DNA from: an uncultured Clostridia bacterium
GTDB taxonomy: Bacteria > Bacillota > Clostridia > Christensenellales > UBA1242
Direction: 5' to 3'
DNA: 6,008 bases
NCBI GenBank assembly: GCA_947631485.1
Contig: CANRLJ010000052.1
Span: forward strand, 1-6,008
The position numbers and the translations under genes are program-made. The notes under the pieces were generated by a model that saw nothing but the letters and a program-made list of their open reading frames with translations, was not told the DNA's origin and searched no databases. The number at the start of each line of letters is the position of its first letter. Position 1 is the first letter of the stretch. Positions 1-4,670 of this stretch are shown here, piece by piece.

Positions 1-1
1 T

Positions 2-691
2 TTTGCCTTGGAACTTTGCCGCATGTATTCTCATTATGCCGAAAGAAATAATTGGAAAGTGGAATACATCGACACAAACGAAACAGAGATTGGCGGAATT
101 AAGGAAGCCACAATCATGATTAAGGGCAAAGGGGCATATTCAAGACTTAAATATGAAAGCGGCGTCCATAGAGTTCAAAGAGTTCCTGAAACAGAAAGCC
201 AAGGGCGTATTCACACCTCAACTGCCACGGTTGCTGTGCTTCCTGAAGTTGAGGATGTTGACTTTGAAATTTTGGACAAAGACCTCCGCATTGATACATA
301 TCACTCGGGCGGCGCAGGAGGTCAAAATGTAAACAAGGTGGAAACGGCAATCAGAATAACCTATCTTCCTCTCAACATTGTGGTCACTTGCCAAGATGAG
401 CGCTCACAACTGAAAAACAAAGAAAAGGCATTTAATATCTTAAGGTCGAAACTGTATGACTATTATGAAGAGCAAAAGATGAGCGAATACGACGCAAACC
501 GCAAGAGCCAGGTTGGAATAGGAAACAGAAACGAAAGAATCCGCACATACAACTATCCACAGGGCAGGGTGACCGACCACAGAGTTAATGTGACATCATA
601 TGACCTTACGGGGGTTTTGAACGGCGACATCGACGAGTTTATTGATGCAATGATTTTGAAAGAGAGAACAGAACTTTTGGAAAAAGCATAA
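2..691 (+). CDS. prfA: Peptide chain release factor 1, 5'-truncated by the window edge
   Basis: RF1 recognises UAA and UAG in the ribosomal A site and triggers hydrolysis of the peptidyl-tRNA ester. The frame is open from base 2 (Phe-Ala-Leu-Glu-Leu-Cys-Arg-Met-Tyr), so about the first 130 residues of a roughly 360-residue protein lie outside the window. The TTG at 8 is an internal Leu codon, not a start. The catalytic GGQ is at 317-325, in the context [18 protein letters not shown]. The stop-codon selectivity tripeptide is Pro-Glu-Thr (185-193), which fits the RF1 PxT form and not the RF2 SPF form. The later block [14 protein letters not shown] is also typical of RF1. The gene ends in TAA and is followed at once by an intrinsic terminator. 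In many Firmicutes the methyltransferase gene prmC follows prfA, but it does not here. The identification is very secure. Confidence 0.97.
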   Translation, partial: FALELCRMYSHYAERNNWKVEYIDTNETEIGGIKEATIMIKGKGAYSRLKYESGVHRVQRVPETESQGRIHTSTATVAVLPEVEDVDFEILDKDLRIDTYHSGGAGGQNVNKVETAIRITYLPLNIVVTCQDERSQLKNKEKAFNILRSKLYDYYEEQKMSEYDANRKSQVGIGNRNERIRTYNYPQGRVTDHRVNVTSYDLTGVLNGDIDEFIDAMILKERTELLEKA

Positions 692-719
692 AAAACAAGC
701 AAATTGGCTTGTTTTTTTT
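691..719 (+). terminator. Intrinsic terminator of prfA
   Basis: A perfect 10-bp stem, AAAAACAAGC (691-700) with GCTTGTTTTT (707-716), encloses a 6-nt loop (AAATTG). The right arm runs into a T-tract of eight (712-719). It begins at the last base of the prfA stop codon, so prfA ends its transcription unit here. Confidence 0.92.
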
Positions 720-732
720 GATTGTTTAGGTA

Positions 733-761
733 TTGACATTGCCATCGGCTGGTGATATAAT
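733..761 (+). promoter_or_regulatory. Near-perfect sigma-A promoter with extended -10
   Basis: The -35 is TTGACA (733-738, 6/6) and the -10 is TATAAT (756-761, 6/6), separated by a 17-nt spacer. A TG dinucleotide at 753-754, one base before the -10, makes it an extended -10. Transcription should start near 768, leaving a leader of only about 16 nt before the ATG at 784. The match is to full consensus, so strong constitutive expression is likely unless a repressor intervenes. No obvious operator palindrome overlaps it. Confidence 0.9.
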
Positions 762-783
762 TTGCAACAAATGGAGGCGAAAA

Positions 784-1350
784 ATGTCGAGAGTATATGA
801 CCTGAGTTGCATTTGGCACACCTATGAGGACATTTTAAGAAAAGGGCAGACAATGGACAAGTGGCTTGGACGAATTGTTTGTGACGAGCACGGATTTTTC
901 AATGGCGTATTGCAAGAGCCAAACGAGGAAGGCTATGTGATAACGGACTATATTGTTGGCTTTTTCGATGAGGACGAGGGGATTTCCATGATTAAAACAT
1001 CTTTGCTTCAAAGACAACTTTCTGAGGACTATTCTCTCTCCAAAGACAAAGACGGAGGCTATGGCGGAGCAGTCAGCATCATCGCACCTGTTTCAAGGGG
1101 GCATGGAAGGTATAAAGTGACGGAAACTGAGGTTGCTGGTGCAAGAATAAAGGCAAAGGAAGTTGACCTTTCACCAGAGGAATTCAACAACACACAAAGA
1201 CAAATTGAGGATGCCAGACAATATATGATAAAAAGCCCATTTGCTCAAAGACTCATCGGCTTTATTGAATTTAGATATGAAGTTGTGAGAAATGCTTTTG
1301 ACAAGATTACTGAAATGTTGACAGAGGCCATTGAAAAAGGGAAAAAATAA
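784..1350 (+). CDS. Unrecognised 188-residue cytoplasmic protein
   Basis: I do not recognise this family. The ATG at 784 is chosen because GGAGG (773-777) sits 6 nt upstream. The longer open frame from 733 would start inside the -35 element. The protein begins MSRVYDLSCIWHTYEDI and has no signal peptide or membrane segment. Residues about 25-75 look strand-rich (WLGRIVCDEHGFFNGVL, then YVITDYIVGFF), followed by an acidic and glycine-containing stretch at 80-95 (KDKDGGYGG). From about 130 to the end it looks helical and charged (SPEEFNNTQRQIEDARQYM, then a Lys-rich tail). Two cysteines (9 and 33) are too few and too scattered for an obvious metal site. The gene is monocistronic, with a consensus promoter and its own terminator, which suggests steady, abundant expression. 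That it is a real gene is near certain; the function is unknown. Confidence 0.85.
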   Translation: MSRVYDLSCIWHTYEDILRKGQTMDKWLGRIVCDEHGFFNGVLQEPNEEGYVITDYIVGFFDEDEGISMIKTSLLQRQLSEDYSLSKDKDGGYGGAVSIIAPVSRGHGRYKVTETEVAGARIKAKEVDLSPEEFNNTQRQIEDARQYMIKSPFAQRLIGFIEFRYEVVRNAFDKITEMLTEAIEKGKK

Positions 1351-1374
1351 AAAAAGAGGGACACCTCTTTTTTT
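1351..1374. terminator. Bidirectional intrinsic terminator between convergent genes
   Basis: The stem is AAAAAGAGG (1351-1359) with CCTCTTTTT (1364-1372), around a GACA loop. A T-run follows on the plus strand and an A-run precedes it, so the hairpin also has a U-run when read on the minus strand. It begins directly after the TAA of the 188-aa gene and overlaps the stop codon (1373-1375) of the minus-strand small gene. It can therefore serve both. Confidence 0.88.
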
Positions 1375-1549
1375 AAACGAAATTTCTGAAACAATTACAG
1401 CCCTGGGTGTTTACAAAATTGTTGTTTGAGTTGTTGTTTGACAGCCCAAGAAGCAGAAGAAGCAAGATGTTTGTGTTTGTTGCAAGATTTGTATCATTGT
1501 TGCTGCTTAAAACCGACAACAAAAACACCCAAAGAAAATCATTTGACAT
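1373..1549 (-). CDS. Small Asn/Leu-rich hydrophobic protein, 58 aa
   Basis: The ATG at 1549 is preceded on the minus strand by AAAAGGGGG (1557-1565), a good ribosome site with 7-nt spacing. The TTG at 1570, seven codons upstream, lies before that site and is not the start. The stop overlaps a terminator hairpin able to work on this strand, which supports a real gene. The protein has two short hydrophobic stretches, FLWVFLLSVL (residues 5-14) and ILLLLLLGL (28-36). Each is followed by Asn/Ser-rich polar sequence, the second reading SNNNSNNN, and the end is GCNCFRNFV with a CxC. Asn makes up 15 of 58 residues and Leu 12. The two halves look like a degenerate duplication. Small Asn- or Gly-rich hydrophobic proteins with Cys tails occur in spore-forming Firmicutes, but I cannot assign this one. 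Its divergent neighbour is an ArsR regulator. Existence is fairly likely; function unknown. Confidence 0.62.
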   Translation of the reverse strand: MSNDFLWVFLLSVLSSNNDTNLATNTNILLLLLLGLSNNNSNNNFVNTQGCNCFRNFV

Positions 1550-1584
1550 AATAAATCCCCCTTTTGACAAAATATTGCATTTTT

Positions 1585-1636
1585 AGTCAAGATTAGGGTT
1601 TACAACCCTTTGACTTTTCTTCTTTTGTAAGTCAAA
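1585..1636. repeat. Interlocking inverted repeats built on AGTCAA/TTGACT
   Basis: AGTCAA occurs at 1585-1590 and 1630-1635, with the inverse TTGACT between them at 1610-1615. Stem A pairs 1585-1590 with 1610-1615 and contains an inner perfect stem AGGGTT (1595-1600)/AACCCT (1604-1609), with a 4-nt bulge on the left side. Stem B pairs TTTGACTT (1609-1616) with AAGTCAAA (1629-1636). Both use the same central arm, so they exclude each other. The repeats start 25 and 20 bp apart. The set lies between the start codons of the small minus-strand gene and arsR, so it may be an operator array or an RNA switch. Neither is proven. Confidence 0.6.
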
Positions 1637-1640
1637 ATAG

Positions 1641-1668
1641 TTGTTGTAAGCGTTACGTTTTTTAGATA
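1641..1668 (+). promoter_or_regulatory. Possible arsR promoter with internal inverted repeat
   Basis: TTGTTG (1641-1646) and TAGATA (1663-1668) are 16 nt apart and give a weak sigma-A type promoter about 40 nt before the arsR start codon. The inverted repeat GTAA-GCG-TTAC (1646-1656) overlaps the end of the -35 and the spacer, where a repressor would block polymerase. The promoter match is modest. Confidence 0.35.
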
Positions 1669-1706
1669 TGCCAGACAGCAAAAAAATGTGTCAAAAGTGA
1701 GGAAAT

Positions 1707-2042
1707 ATGAACAAACTTATCAGAATATCCGAAAGAAACAAGTTTGAGGTGCAGGATTTGATACCCGACGACGACTGCATCAACAAACTTGCAAACTATT
1801 TTCAAAATTATTCCGACCAAACGAGAATAAAAATCTTGTCCGCGCTTTCAATTAAAAATTTGTGCGTAAACGATCTTTCCAAAATATTGGGAATAAATCA
1901 AACGACAATTTCGCACCAACTTAAAACATTGAAAGACCAAAATATGGTGGAATACAGCAGGGAGGGAAAGGTTTTGATTTATCGTCTGAAAACACAGGCA
2001 ATAAACGATATGATGATGTATGCAGTGAAAATCTTGTCATAA
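1707..2042 (+). CDS. ArsR-family winged-helix transcriptional regulator
   Basis: This is a 111-aa dimeric winged-helix repressor of the ArsR/SmtB type. The ATG at 1707 has GTGAGG (1697-1702) 4 nt upstream. Family features in order are: SDQTRIKILSAL (36-47), which matches the usual DxTRLxIL helix; NLCVNDLSKILG (51-62); the recognition helix NQTTISHQLKTLK (64-76); and the beta-wing VEYSREGKVLIYRL (81-94). In the classic alpha-3 metal site (ELCVCDL) the first Cys is kept (Cys53) but the second is Asn55. The C-terminal helix has no His/Asp/Glu metal set. A further Cys is at 24, in PDDDCINKL. The protein may therefore sense redox state, a thiol-reactive compound or something else, and not As, Cd or Zn in the classic way. 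No metal transporter is adjacent. It is divergent from the small Asn-rich gene, the likeliest local target besides itself. No clear terminator follows, so read-through into queH is possible. Confidence 0.92.
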   Translation: MNKLIRISERNKFEVQDLIPDDDCINKLANYFQNYSDQTRIKILSALSIKNLCVNDLSKILGINQTTISHQLKTLKDQNMVEYSREGKVLIYRLKTQAINDMMMYAVKILS

Positions 2043-2052
2043 CTCAAAATGC

Positions 2053-2081
2053 TTGACAAAGAGGCTGTTTTTAAGTAAAAT
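2053..2081 (+). promoter_or_regulatory. Strong sigma-A promoter of queH, leaderless geometry
   Basis: TTGACA (2053-2058, 6/6) and TAAAAT (2076-2081, 5/6) are separated by exactly 17 nt. The predicted transcription start is about 2087-2090, at or within a few bases of the queH ATG (2090). No Shine-Dalgarno sequence precedes that ATG. Confidence 0.8.
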
Positions 2082-2089
2082 TGCCATGT

Positions 2090-2632
2090 ATGAAAAAGAA
2101 ACTTCTTTTGCACTCTTGTTGTGGACCATGTTCAACCGTTGTCATAGAGCGTCTTAAAGATGACTATGACGTTTGTCTTTTTTATTACAATCCAAACATC
2201 GAGCCAGAGGAAGAATATCAAAAAAGAAAGCAAGAAGAGCAAAAAGTTTGCAAGCATTTTGGCGTTCCTTTCATTGAGGGAGAATACGACAACGCTGGTT
2301 GGCTTGAATTTGTGAAGGGGCTTGAAAAAGAAAAAGAGGGCGGAGCAAGGTGTGCAAAATGTTTTGAATATCGCCTGAAGAAGACGGCGGATTATGCCAA
2401 AGAAAATGGGTTTGATTTGTTTGCAACAACCCTTTCAGTGAGCCCTCACAAAAACACTTTGCTCATCAATAAAATTGGCGAAGACATAAAAAACAGCAAA
2501 AAAATCGATTTTTTGACAGAAAATTTCAAGAAAAAAGACGGATATTTAAGAAGCATACAAATTTCCAAGGAGTTGGGTTTGTATCGACAAAACTATTGTG
2601 GCTGTCATTTTGCAAGGGGCGTGGATGAATAA
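2090..2632 (+). CDS. queH: Epoxyqueuosine reductase QueH
   Basis: QueH carries out the last step of queuosine synthesis, reducing epoxyqueuosine to queuosine at the wobble base of tRNAs with GUN anticodons. It is the iron-sulfur, cobalamin-independent counterpart of QueG. The 180-aa protein shows the family signatures: LLLHSCCGPCS (residues 5-15, Cys10, Cys11 and Cys14), YNPNIEPEEEYQKR (33-46), EKEGGARCAKCFEYRL (81-96, Cys88 and Cys91), TTLSVSPHKN (113-122), and LYRQNYCGCHF (164-174, Cys170 and Cys172). The paired cysteines at both ends are the expected cluster and redox ligands of the family. I chose the ATG at 2090 because the in-frame TTG at 2081 overlaps the last base of the -10 element. 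There is no ribosome site, so the mRNA probably begins at the start codon. The end overlaps the signal peptidase gene by 8 bp. Confidence 0.95.
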   Translation: MKKKLLLHSCCGPCSTVVIERLKDDYDVCLFYYNPNIEPEEEYQKRKQEEQKVCKHFGVPFIEGEYDNAGWLEFVKGLEKEKEGGARCAKCFEYRLKKTADYAKENGFDLFATTLSVSPHKNTLLINKIGEDIKNSKKIDFLTENFKKKDGYLRSIQISKELGLYRQNYCGCHFARGVDE

Positions 2633-3539
2633 TAATTTTGACAAAAACTTTATTCAATACAGTGATAAGGCAAAGAAGGAAGAGACAAAAAGCATTGCCT
2701 TATATTTGACTGTGCACATAACTTTTTATATTATCATCTTGTTTTTTGCCGTGTTTTTCAGTTGGTACACAGTTTTCATCTCAACTCACAGTTTCTACAC
2801 AATCAGTGGTGAGTCCATGATGCCAACTTTCAACGCCCAACTTGAAGATTCCAAGGCAGAGGACAAAGAAAAAGTTTCTTATGATGCGATTTATGTTGAC
2901 AGATCCACCAGGGCAAAAGTTTTTGATGTCATCGTGATGAGAGAGCAGGTTGAGGGCTCTTCCGTCTCAGTCATAAAAAGGCTTATGGCGGAGGGCGGAG
3001 ACTATATTTCTCTTGCTCTTGACAACAAAAGCAATCAAGTTCATTTTTACAGAATTGCAAAGGATGCCATTTTGGGCGAAGTGAGCGATGAAGAGGCAAT
3101 GCTTGACGAGACGACAAACATAAATGGCTATCATATAAAAGACCAACAAGAGTGGACAAACAAATTTTTCTTCAGCGAAATATATGACACAACCGAGATT
3201 GGTGACTATAAATATGTTTCAAACTTTGTTTCATACTACATGAATTTATCCAACCAAGAGGTGACATTGCTTCAAGGAGGGCAGAACCTTGCCAAAAGAA
3301 GCGACATATATGTGTCCGAAACCGGCCTTGTGTATGTGAAAGTGCCTGAGGGAAAGATTTTCTATCTTGGCGACAACAGGGCAAACAGCAGAGACAGCAT
3401 GTGGTACACAGAGTTTTGTGATGAAAAAAACATCATAGGCCGCGGCGAGATTGTTGTTAAAGACTACAACTTTGCAAACAGAATTTGGGAAGTTGTGAAA
3501 TTTTATTTCAGCGAAGTTGAGAAATTTTTTGCTAAATAG
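2625..3539 (+). CDS. Type I signal peptidase, long form
   Basis: This is a membrane-anchored serine protease that removes signal peptides from exported proteins. The ATG at 2625 has AAGGGG (2614-2619) 5 nt upstream and lies inside the last codons of queH, so translation is probably coupled. The 304-aa protein has a charged cytosolic N-terminus (1-22) and one long hydrophobic segment at about 24-53. Conserved boxes follow: SGESMMPTF with nucleophile Ser64; SVIKRLMAEGGD with general-base Lys118; and VPEGKIFYLGDNRANSRDS (240-258), then IIGRGEIVV. All catalytic parts are present. Typical Gram-positive enzymes are about 170-190 aa. Here Lys118 to the GDNR box spans about 130 residues instead of about 65, so an extra segment (roughly 135-230, rich in Tyr, Asn and acidic residues) is inserted in the extracellular domain. 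The stop is TAG. There is no clear terminator before the HU promoter. Confidence 0.92.
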   Translation: MNNNFDKNFIQYSDKAKKEETKSIALYLTVHITFYIIILFFAVFFSWYTVFISTHSFYTISGESMMPTFNAQLEDSKAEDKEKVSYDAIYVDRSTRAKVFDVIVMREQVEGSSVSVIKRLMAEGGDYISLALDNKSNQVHFYRIAKDAILGEVSDEEAMLDETTNINGYHIKDQQEWTNKFFFSEIYDTTEIGDYKYVSNFVSYYMNLSNQEVTLLQGGQNLAKRSDIYVSETGLVYVKVPEGKIFYLGDNRANSRDSMWYTEFCDEKNIIGRGEIVVKDYNFANRIWEVVKFYFSEVEKFFAK

Positions 3540-3549
3540 TTAAAATCGT

Positions 3550-3578
3550 TTGGAATTTAGGCACATTTGTGCTATTAT
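3550..3578 (+). promoter_or_regulatory. Promoter of the HU gene
   Basis: TTGGAA (3550-3555, 4/6) and TATTAT (3573-3578, 5/6) are separated by 17 nt. Transcription should start near 3585, giving a leader of about 39 nt. The HU ribosome site GGAG (3611-3614) is 9 nt before the ATG. Confidence 0.7.
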
Positions 3579-3598
3579 GAAAATAGCATTAAGGATGC
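3561..3598. repeat. Nested inverted repeats across the HU promoter
   Basis: Three short inverted repeats overlap: GCACA-TT-TGTGC (3561-3572), filling most of the -35/-10 spacer; TGCTATT-ATGAA-AATAGCA (3570-3588), covering the -10 and likely start site; and GCAT-TAAGG-ATGC (3586-3598), in the leader. They are candidate protein-binding sites or leader hairpins. No known operator is recognised. Confidence 0.5.
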
Positions 3599-3623
3599 AA
3601 AATAAAAAAAGGAGAAAAATTTT

Positions 3624-3899
3624 ATGAATAAAGGTGAATTCGTTAAAGCAGTTGCTGAAAGAGCAAATTGCACACAAAAAGACGCAGGAGTTGTTTTTGA
3701 CGCTATGATCGACACAATCGTTGCTGTTCTCAAGAAAGGCGAAAAAATTCAAATCCCAGGCTTTGGTTCTTACGAACTCGTAACAAAGAAAGCAACAACA
3801 AAGGTTAACCCTCTTACAAAGAAGACTGTTAAAGTTGCTGCTTGCAAAATGCCAAAATTCAAATTTGGCAAAAGCTTCAAAGCCGTTTTCAACGCTTAA
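3624..3899 (+). CDS. HU-family nucleoid DNA-binding protein
   Basis: HU is a small dimeric histone-like protein that bends DNA and compacts the nucleoid. Its 91 aa is the normal HU length. The helical dimer body is residues 1-40 (MNKGEFVKAVAE, then DAMIDTIVAVLKKGEKIQI). It is followed by the family turn PGFGSYEL (45-52), the DNA-inserting arm around KVNPLTKK (60-67) with the intercalating proline at its usual position 63, and the C-terminal PKFKFGKSFKAV. The arm is unusual: the common ARTGRNPQTG pattern is replaced by ATTKVNPLTKK, with arginines changed to lysine or threonine and glycines lost. Leu is written only CTC or CTT, whereas neighbouring genes use many TTG codons, a bias expected for high expression. 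AAAGGAGAAAA precedes the ATG. The gene has its own promoter and terminator. IHF-like relatives are possible but HU is the better fit. Confidence 0.95.
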   Translation: MNKGEFVKAVAERANCTQKDAGVVFDAMIDTIVAVLKKGEKIQIPGFGSYELVTKKATTKVNPLTKKTVKVAACKMPKFKFGKSFKAVFNA

Positions 3900-3943
3900 T
3901 TACTCTTTCAAAAGATGCTTTAAAATTCAATTATATAGCGTAA

Positions 3944-3975
3944 AAAACACCAGCCCATGCTGGTGTTTTCTTTTT
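3944..3975. terminator. Bidirectional terminator between HU and rubrerythrin
   Basis: A perfect 11-bp stem, AAAACACCAGC (3944-3954) with GCTGGTGTTTT (3959-3969), has a CCAT loop. The T-rich run continues to 3975 on the plus strand. An A-run at 3942-3947 supplies the U-run for the minus strand. The rubrerythrin stop codon (3974-3976) lies at its edge, so both convergent genes end here. Confidence 0.92.
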
Positions 3976-4588
3976 AATCGTGATTGCAGTTGCAGTCGCG
4001 CATTTCCTTTTCAAAATCAATTATGACAAAGCCTTGCGGCATGCTGCAAAGAGGACAGGTCTTCCAAGCCTCTTTTGAGATGCTGACATGCCCACAGTTT
4101 GAACACTTCCACTCTGTTGCGGACTTTCTTTTATACATCTTGCCAGCGGAATACAGCGAAGAGAGATATTTCAATATCTCATGATGCGTGGCCTCAACTT
4201 TGGCGACAAATTCAAAAGACTTTGCAATTTCATCAAATCCCTCATCTTTGGCAATGCGTGCAAAACTTGGATAGATGTTGTTTGCCTCCGCCTCTTCAAT
4301 CTTGCTTTCTTCAAGCAGACTGTTTTTAAGTTCGGGCTCATCAAAAGGATAGCCCGCCTCAATTGAAATGTTCTTCACATTTCCACCACTCATCTGCAAA
4401 ATGTGGTCATAGAACACCTTTGCGTGTGCCATTTCGTTTTTTGCCAAGGTTTTAAGCGTGTCGGAAATAAATTTTTGCTGGTCCTGCATTGCCATCTTTG
4501 ACATAAATTGATATCTTGCTCCGGCCTGACACTCTGCCGAAAAAGAGCGTGCAAGATTTGTTTTTGTTACACTTTCATTGAAATTCAT
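3974..4588 (-). CDS. rbr: Rubrerythrin
   Basis: Rubrerythrin is a cytoplasmic non-haem diiron peroxidase that reduces hydrogen peroxide, a standard oxygen-defence enzyme of anaerobes. The 204-aa protein has a ferritin-like four-helix domain (about 1-148). Ligand motifs include Glu19 in SAECQAGARYQF, EMAH (Glu52, His55), the acidic helix ESKIEEAEA (94-102), and EATHHE (Glu132, His135). A rubredoxin-like C-terminal domain has WKCSNCG (Cys162, Cys165) and TCPLC (Cys178, Cys181). The protein ends in an extra MRDCNCNHD tail with a CxC, which is not part of the usual fold. On the minus strand GGAG (4595-4598) lies 6 nt before the ATG at 4588. The gene is convergent with HU and divergent from the CYTH-like gene. 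A palindromic promoter region suggests stress-dependent control, perhaps by a peroxide sensor, though no PerR box is evident. Confidence 0.96.
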   Translation of the reverse strand: MNFNESVTKTNLARSFSAECQAGARYQFMSKMAMQDQQKFISDTLKTLAKNEMAHAKVFYDHILQMSGGNVKNISIEAGYPFDEPELKNSLLEESKIEEAEANNIYPSFARIAKDEGFDEIAKSFEFVAKVEATHHEILKYLSSLYSAGKMYKRKSATEWKCSNCGHVSISKEAWKTCPLCSMPQGFVIIDFEKEMRDCNCNHD

Positions 4589-4619
4589 ATTTTTCTCCTT
4601 TTACAAGAACTAATATTGA

Positions 4620-4641
4620 CATAAAATTTATGTTTAAACAT
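4620..4641. promoter_or_regulatory. Two overlapping palindromes in the rbr/CYTH intergenic region
   Basis: CATAAA-A-TTTATG (4620-4632) and ATGTTTAAACAT (4630-4641, perfect 12 bp) overlap by 3 bp. The first covers the predicted rubrerythrin -10 and start site. The second lies in that promoter's spacer and touches the -35 proposed for the CYTH-like gene. They look like operators. They do not match the PerR, Fur or Rex consensus patterns that I know. Confidence 0.55.
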
Positions 4642-4655
4642 TTGCTTTTTTTCAG
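4627..4655 (-). promoter_or_regulatory. Possible rubrerythrin promoter
   Basis: Read on the minus strand, CTGAAA (4655-4650, 4/6) and CATAAA (4632-4627, 4/6) have a 17-nt spacer. The start would fall near 4620, with a leader of about 31 nt before the ATG at 4588. The boxes are weak, as expected for an activated or regulated gene. Confidence 0.4.
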
Positions 4656-4670
4656 TTTTTTGTTTAGAAT
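4642..4670 (+). promoter_or_regulatory. Possible promoter of the CYTH-like gene
   Basis: TTGCTT (4642-4647, 3/6) and TAGAAT (4665-4670, 5/6) are 17 nt apart. The start would be near 4677, only a base or two before GGAG (4678-4681), so the leader is very short. It overlaps the opposite-strand rubrerythrin promoter, so polymerase could not occupy both at once. Confidence 0.45.

Noticed and set aside
733..783. Upstream extension of the 188-aa gene from a TTG at 733
   Set aside because: The TTG is part of a perfect -35 box, so it would not be transcribed. The ATG at 784 has a proper ribosome site.
553..853. Two minus-strand frames of 85-88 aa over the prfA end and the next promoter
   Set aside because: They cross a terminator and a consensus promoter of the opposite strand and have no plausible starts or motifs.
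1585..1620. Hairpin before arsR as a simple terminator
   Set aside because: The following run (TTTTCTTCTTTTG) is interrupted and no plus-strand transcript needs ending there, since the upstream gene already has a terminator at 1351-1374. Kept only as a regulatory candidate.
2513..2518. TTGACA inside queH as a promoter for the signal peptidase
   Set aside because: No -10 at a suitable distance, and the signal peptidase gene overlaps queH as expected for co-transcription.
3835..4026. 63-aa plus-strand frame overlapping the HU end
   Set aside because: It starts inside HU, runs through the terminator hairpin and into antisense rubrerythrin; a shadow frame.
3984..4366. Several plus-strand open frames antisense to rubrerythrin
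   Set aside because: They lie opposite a well-supported rubrerythrin gene, lack ribosome sites and resemble no family.
4616..4621. Perfect TTGACA as a -35 box for the CYTH-like gene
   Set aside because: No acceptable -10 lies 15-19 nt downstream; the TTGCTT/TAGAAT pair is better placed.
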